This document shows positions 57,087 to 64,000 of a stretch of DNA of 64,000 nucleotides, one piece after another. Made by a program: the position numbers and the translations under genes. Every line of letters begins with the position of its first letter. The stretch's first letter is position 1. This DNA is from Mycobacterium sp. D16Q14 (GTDB taxonomy: Bacteria; Actinomycetota; Actinomycetes; Mycobacteriales; Mycobacteriaceae). The DNA is taken from contig MAEX01000011.1 of assembly GCA_002013415.1 (NCBI GenBank), positions 105,257 through 169,256 on the forward strand, read 5' to 3'. The notes beneath the pieces were generated by a model. It was not told where the DNA came from. It searched no databases and worked only from the letters and a program-made list of their open reading frames with translations.

Positions 57087-57475
57087 CCCCGCTCGAGTCC
57101 CTGATAGGGATTCGGCACCCGGCCATTGCTGGCCGCCGACAGGATGGGCAGCGTCGAGAAGGTGACCGCAGGCAGGCGCAGCGAGGTGCCGTCCACCAGC
57201 TCTGCCCGTGCCCAGGCGTGCTTGTCGAATCCGATCCCTTTGACCTGCGTCCACGGCAGCTTGCGGGTGGCCGTCAGTGTTCGTACCTGCACCGATTGCG
57301 TGTCGACCGCGGTCTGATACCGAAAGACCGCGTAGGAGAAGACGACGGGGATGACCAGCAGTGGCGCGAGGACCGGGAGATACAGGACAAATGTCAGGAT
57401 GCCGAGCGCCAGAAACCCGGACATGAAATGCGCCATCGGCGATGTCCTGATCACTGTGCGTTTCTCCTCGGTCAT
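57083..57475 (-). CDS. cfp6: PH-domain membrane protein Cfp6
   Basis: The 130-residue product has two membrane segments (FMSGFLALGILTFVLYLPVL and LLVIPVVFSYAVF) and a bacterial PH-like domain with LPWTQVKGIGFDKHAWARAE and the C-terminal NGRVPNPYQGL. It matches M. tuberculosis Rv3004 (Cfp6) in sequence style and in position before ilvB. ATG 57475 was chosen because the open frame beyond it crosses the ilvB leader and the palindromic element. Confidence 0.85.
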   Translation of the reverse strand: MTEEKRTVIRTSPMAHFMSGFLALGILTFVLYLPVLAPLLVIPVVFSYAVFRYQTAVDTQSVQVRTLTATRKLPWTQVKGIGFDKHAWARAELVDGTSLRLPAVTFSTLPILSAASNGRVPNPYQGLERG

Positions 57476-57487
57476 CCACCCATTGTC

Positions 57488-57547
57488 GCCGACAGCGAGG
57501 CCGTGGCGAGAATCCGGCCCGGAACTCGCCGTGGCTTCACGCTCGGC
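57488..57547. repeat. 60-base palindromic element, copy C
   Basis: GAGGCCGTGGCGAG (57497-57510) pairs with CTCGCCGTGGCTTC (57525-57538) through eleven Watson-Crick pairs and three G-T pairs. The outer GCCGA pairs with the closing TCGGC. It starts GCCGA and has the same 60-base length and central GAGAA as copies A and B. It lies between cfp6 and the ilvB promoter. Confidence 0.7.
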
Positions 57548-57568
57548 GAAGCCGCTTCTAGCAGGGAT

Positions 57569-57598
57569 TTGACTCGGACCTCCAGAAACGGCTACCGT
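57569..57598 (+). promoter_or_regulatory. Promoter of the ilvBNC operon
   Basis: TTGACT (57569-57574) and TACCGT (57593-57598) are good -35 and -10 boxes with an 18-base spacer. A start about seven bases later falls on the GTG of the leader peptide, so the transcript probably starts without a 5' leader. Confidence 0.7.
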
Positions 57599-57605
57599 AC
57601 GCGGT

Positions 57606-57656
57606 GTGAACAACCCCGCCTTGCTCGTAGTAATCGGTATGCGCGTCGACGCGTAG
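57606..57656 (+). CDS. Leader peptide of the ilvBNC operon
   Basis: A 16-codon frame, GTG to TAG, encodes MNNPALLVVIGMRVDA. It has five branched-chain residues in a row, Leu-Leu-Val-Val-Ile, before a terminator hairpin, and it opens at the predicted transcription start. This is the expected layout of an attenuation leader, as known for ilvBNC of Corynebacterium glutamicum. Stalling at these codons when branched-chain amino acids are short would change folding downstream. Its 3' part (57640-57649) is the perfect complement of 57684-57693. Confidence 0.8.
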   Translation: MNNPALLVVIGMRVDA

Positions 57657-57692
57657 CCCGAGTCCAAGGCAACTCGCGCACACTCGACGCGC

Positions 57693-57728
57693 AACCCTCG
57701 TACAGCAGACCGCTGGCGGGGGTTTTTT
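57693..57728 (+). terminator. Attenuator terminator of the ilvBNC leader
   Basis: AACCCTCG (57693-57700) pairs with CGGGGGTT (57717-57724) with one G-T pair, and CAGC pairs with GCTG inside it. Six T residues follow directly. This is one of the two best intrinsic terminators in the window and lies about 45 bases before the ilvB start, where only regulated termination makes sense. Confidence 0.8.
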
Positions 57729-57774
57729 GTTGCCATAGGTTTTCAGTACGGACACAACAAGAGGACAGACCACC

Positions 57775-59625
57775 ATGAGCGCACCTGCAAAGCCCAAGCC
57801 GGCTTCTGCTTCTGGGCTGACCCCAGCGGCAGCTCCGGAATCGAACACCGTCGCACCCCAGCGCGTCACCGGCGCGCAGTCGGTAGTGCGGTCGCTTGAG
57901 GAGCTCGGCGTCGAGGTCATCTTCGGCATTCCCGGTGGTGCGGTGCTGCCCGTGTACGACCCGCTGTACGACTCGGTCAAGGTTCGGCACGTCCTGGTGC
58001 GGCACGAGCAGGGTGGCGGGCACGCGGCCAGTGGGTACGCACACGCCAGCGGCAAGGTCGGCGTCATGATGGCGACCTCCGGCCCGGGTGCCACCAACTT
58101 GGTCACCCCCTTGGCCGATGCGCAGATGGACTCCATCCCGGTGGTCGCGATCACCGGGCAGGTGGGGCGGGGCCTCATCGGCACCGACGCCTTCCAGGAA
58201 GCCGATATCTCCGGCATCACCATGCCGATCACCAAGCACAACTTCCTGGTGAACAACGCCGAGGAGATCCCACGGGTCATGGCCGAGGCCTTCTACATCG
58301 CCCTCAGCGGTCGTCCCGGCGCGGTCCTCGTGGATATCCCCAAGGACGTCCTGCAAGCGCAGACGACATTCAGCTGGCCGCCGCAGATCTACCTGCCCGG
58401 CTACAAGCCCGTCACCAAGCCGCATGGCAAGCAGGTCCGTGAGGCGGTCCGGCTGATCGCCGCCGCCAAGCGTCCGGTGCTGTACGTCGGTGGCGGTGTC
58501 ATCCGTGCGGACGCGTCCCCGGAACTCAAGGAATTGGCCGAATTGACCGGCATCCCCGTCGTCACCACCCTTATGGCGCGCGGTGCATTCCCCGACAGCC
58601 ACGAGCTGCACATGGGTATGCCCGGGATGCACGGCACCGTCGGCGCGGTGGCTGCACTGCAGCGCAGCGATCTGCTGATCACCCTGGGCGCGCGTTTCGA
58701 CGACCGCGTCACCGGGCAGCTGGACTCGTTCGCGCCGGACGCCAAGGTGATTCATGCCGATATCGACCCTGCCGAGATCGGTAAGAACCGCCACGCCGAT
58801 GTGCCGATCGTCGGGGACGTGAAGAACGTCATCGCCGAGCTGACCGAGGCCATCCGGAATGATCGCGCCACCGGTGCGACGACCGACCTGTCCGAGTGGT
58901 GGGGGTACCTCTCGGGTATCCGCTCGACCTACCCGCTGGGCTACGACGCACAGCACGACGGCAGCCTGGGCCCGGAGTTCGTCATCGAAACCCTGGGCAA
59001 GATCGCCGGTCCCGACGCGGTCTACGTGGCAGGCGTTGGGCAGCACCAGATGTGGGCCGCGCAGTTCATCAAGTACGAGAACCCGCGTACCTGGCTCAAC
59101 TCCGGTGGCCTGGGCACGATGGGCTTCGCGGTGCCCGCGGCCATGGGTGCCAAGATGGCGCGGCCGGAGGCCGAGGTGTGGGCCATCGACGGTGATGGCT
59201 GCTTCCAGATGACCAACCAGGAGCTGGCCACCTGTGCCATCGAGGGCGTGCCCATCAAGGTGGCGCTCATCAACAACGGCAACCTGGGCATGGTGCGTCA
59301 GTGGCAGACCCTGTTCTACGACCAGCGCTACTCGCAGACCGACCTGGCGACACACTCGCGTCGCATCCCCGATTTCGTGAAGCTGGCCGAGGCGCTCGGC
59401 TGCGTCGGATTGCGTTGCGAGCGTGAAGAGGATGTGGCCAAGGTGATCGAAGAGGCGCGGGCCATCAATGATCGCCCGGTGGTCATCGACTTCGTCGTCG
59501 GTGCCGACGCCCAGGTGTGGCCGATGGTCGCGGCCGGCACCAGCAATGACGAGATCCAGGCGGCCCGGGGCATCCGGCCGCTGTTCGACGATGATGAAAC
59601 TGCGGAGCAGGAAGGGTCACGATGA
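57775..59625 (+). CDS. ilvB: Acetolactate synthase large subunit
   Basis: The 616-residue ThDP enzyme has [17 protein letters not shown], the catalytic glutamate region [16 protein letters not shown], the FAD-binding middle domain and the ThDP motif [16 protein letters not shown] with INNGNLGMV. It condenses two pyruvates to acetolactate, or pyruvate with 2-oxobutyrate, in valine, leucine and isoleucine synthesis. AGAGGACAG precedes the ATG. ilvN overlaps by four bases. Confidence 0.96.
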   Translation: MSAPAKPKPASASGLTPAAAPESNTVAPQRVTGAQSVVRSLEELGVEVIFGIPGGAVLPVYDPLYDSVKVRHVLVRHEQGGGHAASGYAHASGKVGVMMATSGPGATNLVTPLADAQMDSIPVVAITGQVGRGLIGTDAFQEADISGITMPITKHNFLVNNAEEIPRVMAEAFYIALSGRPGAVLVDIPKDVLQAQTTFSWPPQIYLPGYKPVTKPHGKQVREAVRLIAAAKRPVLYVGGGVIRADASPELKELAELTGIPVVTTLMARGAFPDSHELHMGMPGMHGTVGAVAALQRSDLLITLGARFDDRVTGQLDSFAPDAKVIHADIDPAEIGKNRHADVPIVGDVKNVIAELTEAIRNDRATGATTDLSEWWGYLSGIRSTYPLGYDAQHDGSLGPEFVIETLGKIAGPDAVYVAGVGQHQMWAAQFIKYENPRTWLNSGGLGTMGFAVPAAMGAKMARPEAEVWAIDGDGCFQMTNQELATCAIEGVPIKVALINNGNLGMVRQWQTLFYDQRYSQTDLATHSRRIPDFVKLAEALGCVGLRCEREEDVAKVIEEARAINDRPVVIDFVVGADAQVWPMVAAGTSNDEIQAARGIRPLFDDDETAEQEGSR

Positions 59626-60125
59626 CCAGCACCCATACCCTGAGCGTTCTGGTCGAGGACCGTCCCGGTGTACTCGCCCGCGTCTCGGCGCTGTTCTCGC
59701 GGCGCGGCTTCAACATCGCGTCGCTGGCGGTGGGCCCGACCGAACTCAAAGGTATTTCGCGCATGACAATCGTCGTCACCGTCGACGATTTTCCGCTCGA
59801 GCAGGTCACCAAGCAGCTCAACAAGCTCATCAACGTGATCAAGATCGTCGAACAGGACGAGGAGAATTCGGTCGCCCGCGAGCTGATGCTCGTCAAGGTG
59901 CGGGCCGATGCGACGGTGCGCGCGCAGGTCATCGAAGTGGTGAACCTGTTCCGCGCCAAGGTCGTGGATGTGTCGCCGGAGTCGGTGACCATCGAGGCGA
60001 CGGGCACCCAGTCCAAACTGGATGCTCTGCTGCGGATGCTCGACCCGTACGGTATTCGGGAGATCGTGCAATCCGGCGTGGTCGCGCTGTCGCGTGGCCC
60101 GCGGTCCATCGCCGCCGCGAAGTAG
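59622..60125 (+). CDS. ilvN: Acetolactate synthase small regulatory subunit
   Basis: The 167-residue protein has an N-terminal ACT domain ([20 protein letters not shown], then [14 protein letters not shown]) that binds valine and a C-terminal domain with [21 protein letters not shown]. It activates IlvB and gives feedback inhibition. Its ATG overlaps the ilvB stop, which keeps the subunits in balance. Confidence 0.96.
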   Translation: MTSTHTLSVLVEDRPGVLARVSALFSRRGFNIASLAVGPTELKGISRMTIVVTVDDFPLEQVTKQLNKLINVIKIVEQDEENSVARELMLVKVRADATVRAQVIEVVNLFRAKVVDVSPESVTIEATGTQSKLDALLRMLDPYGIREIVQSGVVALSRGPRSIAAAK

Positions 60126-60155
60126 AAATCATAAAGACATCAGAAGAAGAAGTAA

Positions 60156-61184
<1,029 letters not shown>

Positions 61185-61204
61185 TCTCTAGCCGCTACCG
61201 CAAG

Positions 61205-61237
61205 GCCCCCGCACTCTTCGGAGTGACGGGGGCTTTT
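61205..61237 (+). terminator. Intrinsic terminator after ilvC
   Basis: GCCCCCG and CACTC pair with GAGTG and CGGGGGC around a TTCG loop, with one bulged A. TTTT follows, then GCGTTTT. It is a strong stable hairpin 21 bases after the ilvC stop. Confidence 0.85.
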
Positions 61238-61326
61238 GCGTTTTCCGCGGTCGACGTTCAATAGGAATGGTGTCCATCGAGTATGCGACGGTAGTCATGC
61301 CGAGGTTCGGTGGATACTGGAACTCG

Positions 61327-61758
61327 ATGACCACCTCCCGTTCGACCTCCGTCGCCTCCCGACTCGCCGCGCCCGTCGTTGTGGGTGCGGTGGCGGTCGC
61401 GGGTTGTGCGGCGATCTGGCTCGGAGACCCGACAACACCCGGGGGAGTGCTTCCGGTGTGTCCGTTCAAGGCCCTCACCGGCCTTGACTGCCCCGCGTGC
61501 GGCGGTCTGCGGATGGTCTACTCATTGATGCACGGCGACGTGCTCGGTGCGTTGCGCTACAACGCGGTTGCGTTGGTGGCCTTGGGATTCCTCACGGTGT
61601 GCTTTGTCGCATGGACGCGTAGCCGCTGGCGAGGAGAGACCGGTTGGAATCCGCCATGGTTGCACGGATGGGTGCCGACGATCATCGTGGTGGTATTCGT
61701 GGCCTGGTTTGCCATCAGGCTGATTCCGATCGCGCCGTTCACCGCGCTCCGAGTGTGA
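61327..61758 (+). CDS. DUF2752 membrane protein
   Basis: The 143-residue protein has the DUF2752 core CPFKALTGLDCPACGGLRM and three membrane helices (VVVGAVAVAGCAAIWL, ALVALGFLTVCFVAW, IIVVVFVAWFAIRLIPIAP). The four-cysteine-type motif suggests metal or redox binding at the membrane. The family function is unknown. ATG 61327 is preferred, but in-frame starts at 61297 and 61267 exist. It converges on the MpaB-like gene with a gap of four bases. Confidence 0.8.
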   Translation: MTTSRSTSVASRLAAPVVVGAVAVAGCAAIWLGDPTTPGGVLPVCPFKALTGLDCPACGGLRMVYSLMHGDVLGALRYNAVALVALGFLTVCFVAWTRSRWRGETGWNPPWLHGWVPTIIVVVFVAWFAIRLIPIAPFTALRV

Positions 61759-61762
61759 GGGC

Positions 61763-62809
61763 CTAGGCGGACTGCTCCATAAGCTCGCGAGCGTTCTCTC
61801 CCAACGTAATGCCGTCGTCACCGATGAACAGGCGGGAGATCTCGCGGGCCAGCGGCTCGAGTGTGAACGGTACAAAGGCGGGCTGGGCAAGGCGCAGGAG
61901 CATCGCCAGCATCGGGTCCGCGATTCGCGGAATCCCCAAATGGCGCCGTACCTTTGGCGGCACCACCGCTACCGAGGGTACGGCGGTGACCAGGGTGATC
62001 GCGGCAACCGCCGCCGCCGTCAGCCCGCCGAAGCCCCGTGCGTTTCTGATCACCGACAAGGCGAATCGCATGCCGCCCGGCACAAAGCCTTTCACCATCC
62101 GGTATTCGGATTCGATGGAGTCGTAGTAGGCCTCCACCTCCTCGGAGGTCACCGGCACGGTGTCCGGATCGGCTCCCATGAGCTCGGCGAATGTCTTGAC
62201 TTCCGAGAAGAATTGGTCGCGTTCGGCTTTGGGAAGACGCCGGGGGATAAGACGCCCCGGCGCGGGTGTGTTCTCGTAGATACGTAGCGCCGCATGCATG
62301 ATCGTCACGTGCGCGAAGAGCACCAGTGCAGGCCCCTGCGCGTCGTAGGGCCGGTCGGTGCCGGGAATGACACCCTTCATGTTGCGGTGGTAGTGACGCA
62401 GGTGCGCGGCCAGGGCATCGGCGCTCGCGGTGTCGCCGAAGATGATCGGTATCGGGACTCCGGCCGTGCGCTGAATGCGTTTGACGGTGTCATCGAAGTC
62501 GACCTGGTTGCGCTTGCTCTTGGTGAACACCGGATCGTGGTTGATCTCGACGGCCTGCAGCCCCTCATGACTGCCCTCCAAGAGCGCCGTCACCAGGACG
62601 ATCATCGGTGCCACGGAGGGATGCAGAAAGACCTTCCAGGTCACCGAGCCGGGGCCGAAATAGCCGTAATCCGGGTGTCCGTCGGGGCCGGTGCGTTGAC
62701 CGGCGGGGGTTGGCCCATCACCGCGCCGCCAAATCCGGGCTTTGGCATCACCTCGAGGCGGCATACCCGCCGAGGATGGTGTCGTGGCGTGTGTAGCTGT
62801 GCTTGGCAT
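61763..62809 (-). CDS. MpaB/DUF2236-family oxygenase-like protein
   Basis: The 348-residue protein matches the oxygenase MpaB family (DUF2236), in which a haem is bound by a conserved His/Arg set. Family segments are GYFGPGSVTWKVFLHPS, LLEGSHEGLQAVEINHD, VHIMHAALR-like VTIMHAALRIYEN and PDTVPVTSEEVEAYYDSIE. In relatives it cuts terpenoid chains or rubber; the substrate here is unknown. ATG 62809 has GGGAGGC upstream. A dyad lies 43 bases before the start. Confidence 0.85.
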   Translation of the reverse strand: MPSTATHATTPSSAGMPPRGDAKARIWRRGDGPTPAGQRTGPDGHPDYGYFGPGSVTWKVFLHPSVAPMIVLVTALLEGSHEGLQAVEINHDPVFTKSKRNQVDFDDTVKRIQRTAGVPIPIIFGDTASADALAAHLRHYHRNMKGVIPGTDRPYDAQGPALVLFAHVTIMHAALRIYENTPAPGRLIPRRLPKAERDQFFSEVKTFAELMGADPDTVPVTSEEVEAYYDSIESEYRMVKGFVPGGMRFALSVIRNARGFGGLTAAAVAAITLVTAVPSVAVVPPKVRRHLGIPRIADPMLAMLLRLAQPAFVPFTLEPLAREISRLFIGDDGITLGENARELMEQSA

Positions 62810-62851
62810 CGTTGCCTCCCAGGGAGCGGTTCGCTTCCTCTTATTGGAGAC

Positions 62852-62873
62852 GTTAACAACGTCAGTTGTCAAC
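62852..62873. promoter_or_regulatory. Inverted repeat upstream of the MpaB-like gene
   Basis: GTTAACAAC and GTTGTCAAC form a near-perfect dyad with one mismatch around GTCA. It lies in the promoter region of the MpaB-like gene and fits a TetR-type operator. Confidence 0.5.
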
Positions 62874-62936
62874 AGTAAGGGGCGCAACTGTTATAGAAGT
62901 GGCTGCTGCATTGCAATCTCCGCCGGTGGTGTCCAG

Positions 62937-63902
62937 CTACGGGCGGTTCGCCCCGATCAGGTCCAGTCCCAAAGCGGTGGCCCAGTGAATGACCGCTTTG
63001 CCATCGCGGCGGCTATGCACCAACCGTGCCTGCCGCAATGCCGAGGTGTGCTCGGAGGCCGACGCCGGGCTGATACCGAGATCGCGGGCGATGTCGCCGG
63101 TGGTGTGCTCCTGACTCAGCACGCGCAGTACTGCCGCTCGGGTCGACCCGAGTATCGTTGCGAGCGAGTCAGATTCGGTGCCAATGCCAAGGGTGAGATC
63201 GATGGGTGCCGGGTATGCCAGGACCACCGGACGGTCGCCGAGCTCACCGACCAGGGGTGGTCCCGCCCAGAAAATGCTGGGCGTCAACACGATGCCACGG
63301 CCACGCAGCGCGATGGTGGTGCGTTGTGGACTGTCGACCTCAAGGCAGTCGCCATTCCATCGTGCGCCGGGGACAATCTTGCCGAGGGCGGCCCGCACAC
63401 CGTGGCGCGCCATCACGCGTCCCTGCCGGACAAGTTCAATCTGATGGTTCGCCTGGATGTCGGGCCAGTACGGTTCCAGCACCGCTCTGTAGGCGCCTTT
63501 CGTCATGCGTCCCAATGCCACAGTGGCTTCGCGATCACCGGCGATGGCGTGCCGGAGATAAGGTGGCGCACCGGCACCTTCGGTGGGGCCGCGCCCGAAG
63601 ACGGCCAACTCTGCCAGCGCCTGCTGCCGACTCAGCTTTTCGATGGACCGCATACCCTCATCGAAACTGTCGCCCAGCACGGTGGGCGACAATGACCATG
63701 AAAAGTGGCTCACCACCGCCCGTCCCGGTGCCGCCGCGATGGGAAATGCTGCCAGCGCTCGACAACGCCACCGTTCGCCCCACGGTGTGCGAATACCTTG
63801 CCGCAGTGCTCGTGTCGCGAACTTCATCTCCAACAACGGCGCAGGCATAGGCAGAAACCTCGTCAAAGCAAGGTCATTCGCCGCGAAGATGAGTCGCAAC
63901 AC
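62937..63902 (-). CDS. ArsR-like winged-helix regulator with a large N-terminal domain
   Basis: The 321-residue protein has an N-terminal region of about 240 residues that starts LRLIFAANDLALTRF, typical of a family of actinobacterial ArsR-like regulators. A C-terminal winged helix follows (LGSTRAAVLRVLSQEHTTGD, then IARDLGISPASASEHTSALR). The ligand is unknown. The start is GTG at 63902. It lies upstream of the MpaB-like gene on the same strand. The last 98 bases of the window beyond it show no supported feature. Confidence 0.85.
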   Translation of the reverse strand: MLRLIFAANDLALTRFLPMPAPLLEMKFATRALRQGIRTPWGERWRCRALAAFPIAAAPGRAVVSHFSWSLSPTVLGDSFDEGMRSIEKLSRQQALAELAVFGRGPTEGAGAPPYLRHAIAGDREATVALGRMTKGAYRAVLEPYWPDIQANHQIELVRQGRVMARHGVRAALGKIVPGARWNGDCLEVDSPQRTTIALRGRGIVLTPSIFWAGPPLVGELGDRPVVLAYPAPIDLTLGIGTESDSLATILGSTRAAVLRVLSQEHTTGDIARDLGISPASASEHTSALRQARLVHSRRDGKAVIHWATALGLDLIGANRP

Positions 63903-64000
63903 GCTGGCCTACAACCCGCTGCGGACCGCTTTGACGAGTATCTCAACACAATATGCCCATACCTTTCGGCGCACCCGCGAAACATCGCGCTGCAGTGCTT

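Overview
The window is high-GC actinobacterial DNA. Its gene order matches the Mycobacterium tuberculosis Rv3034c to Rv3001c block, read in the opposite direction: an Rv3034c-type acyltransferase; the methylglucose lipopolysaccharide genes (Rv3032, Rv3031, Rv3030 orthologues); fixA/fixB; Rv3027c/Rv3026c-type acyltransferases; iscS and mnmA; an Rv3015c-like gene; ligA; Rv3013; gatC/gatA; pfkA; gatB; lppZ; doxX; cfp6; and ilvB-ilvN-ilvC. An MspA-type porin, a carboxylic acid reductase, a DesA-type desaturase and many apparently leaderless starts also fit a mycobacterium. The loss of the PE/PPE/ESX genes found here in M. tuberculosis, and the added catabolic genes, suggest a rapid grower, perhaps of the abscessus-chelonae group. 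That last step is inference.

Layout. 1-3.8 kb: a partial acyltransferase, a deazaflavin-type reductase, an ArsR/SRPBCC pair and two tandem PF10118 hydrolases. 3.8-7.4 kb: a visibly less GC-rich accessory stretch with a LysR regulator, a glycine-rich MspA-like porin and two secreted proteins of unknown function. 7.4-14.7 kb: a carboxylic acid reductase, then the methyltransferase, GH57 and GT4 genes. 14.9-17.5 kb: the electron transfer flavoprotein genes and a membrane protein. 17.5-21.5 kb: a large LuxR-type ATPase regulator divergent from an NmrA-like/cupin pair. 21.7-25.7 kb: two lipid acyltransferases, then iscS-mnmA. 25.7-31.9 kb: an SGNH hydrolase, a desaturase, a purine permease, a MetE-like gene, bluB and a crotonase. 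31.9-35.0 kb: four tandem secreted trypsin-like protease genes, one of them broken. 35.2-48.8 kb: mostly conserved housekeeping genes. 49-57 kb: an accessory block with an amino acid permease, FAD monooxygenase/MarR pair, aldehyde dehydrogenase, Lrp, aminotransferase and saccharopine-dehydrogenase-like gene. 57-61 kb: cfp6 and the ilvBNC operon. 61-64 kb: a DUF2752 protein, an MpaB-like oxygenase and an ArsR-like regulator.

The genes work together as several local units. GT4, GH57 and methyltransferase genes form one operon for a methylated glucan. IscS supplies sulfur to MnmA for tRNA thiolation, and their reading frames overlap. IlvB, IlvN and IlvC make branched-chain amino acids and sit behind a leader peptide with Leu-Leu-Val-Val-Ile codons and a strong terminator hairpin, which is a clear attenuator. 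Beyond genes, three exactly 60-base palindromic elements with compensated arms lie in three separate intergenic gaps, and six convergent gene pairs share a four-base stop overlap.
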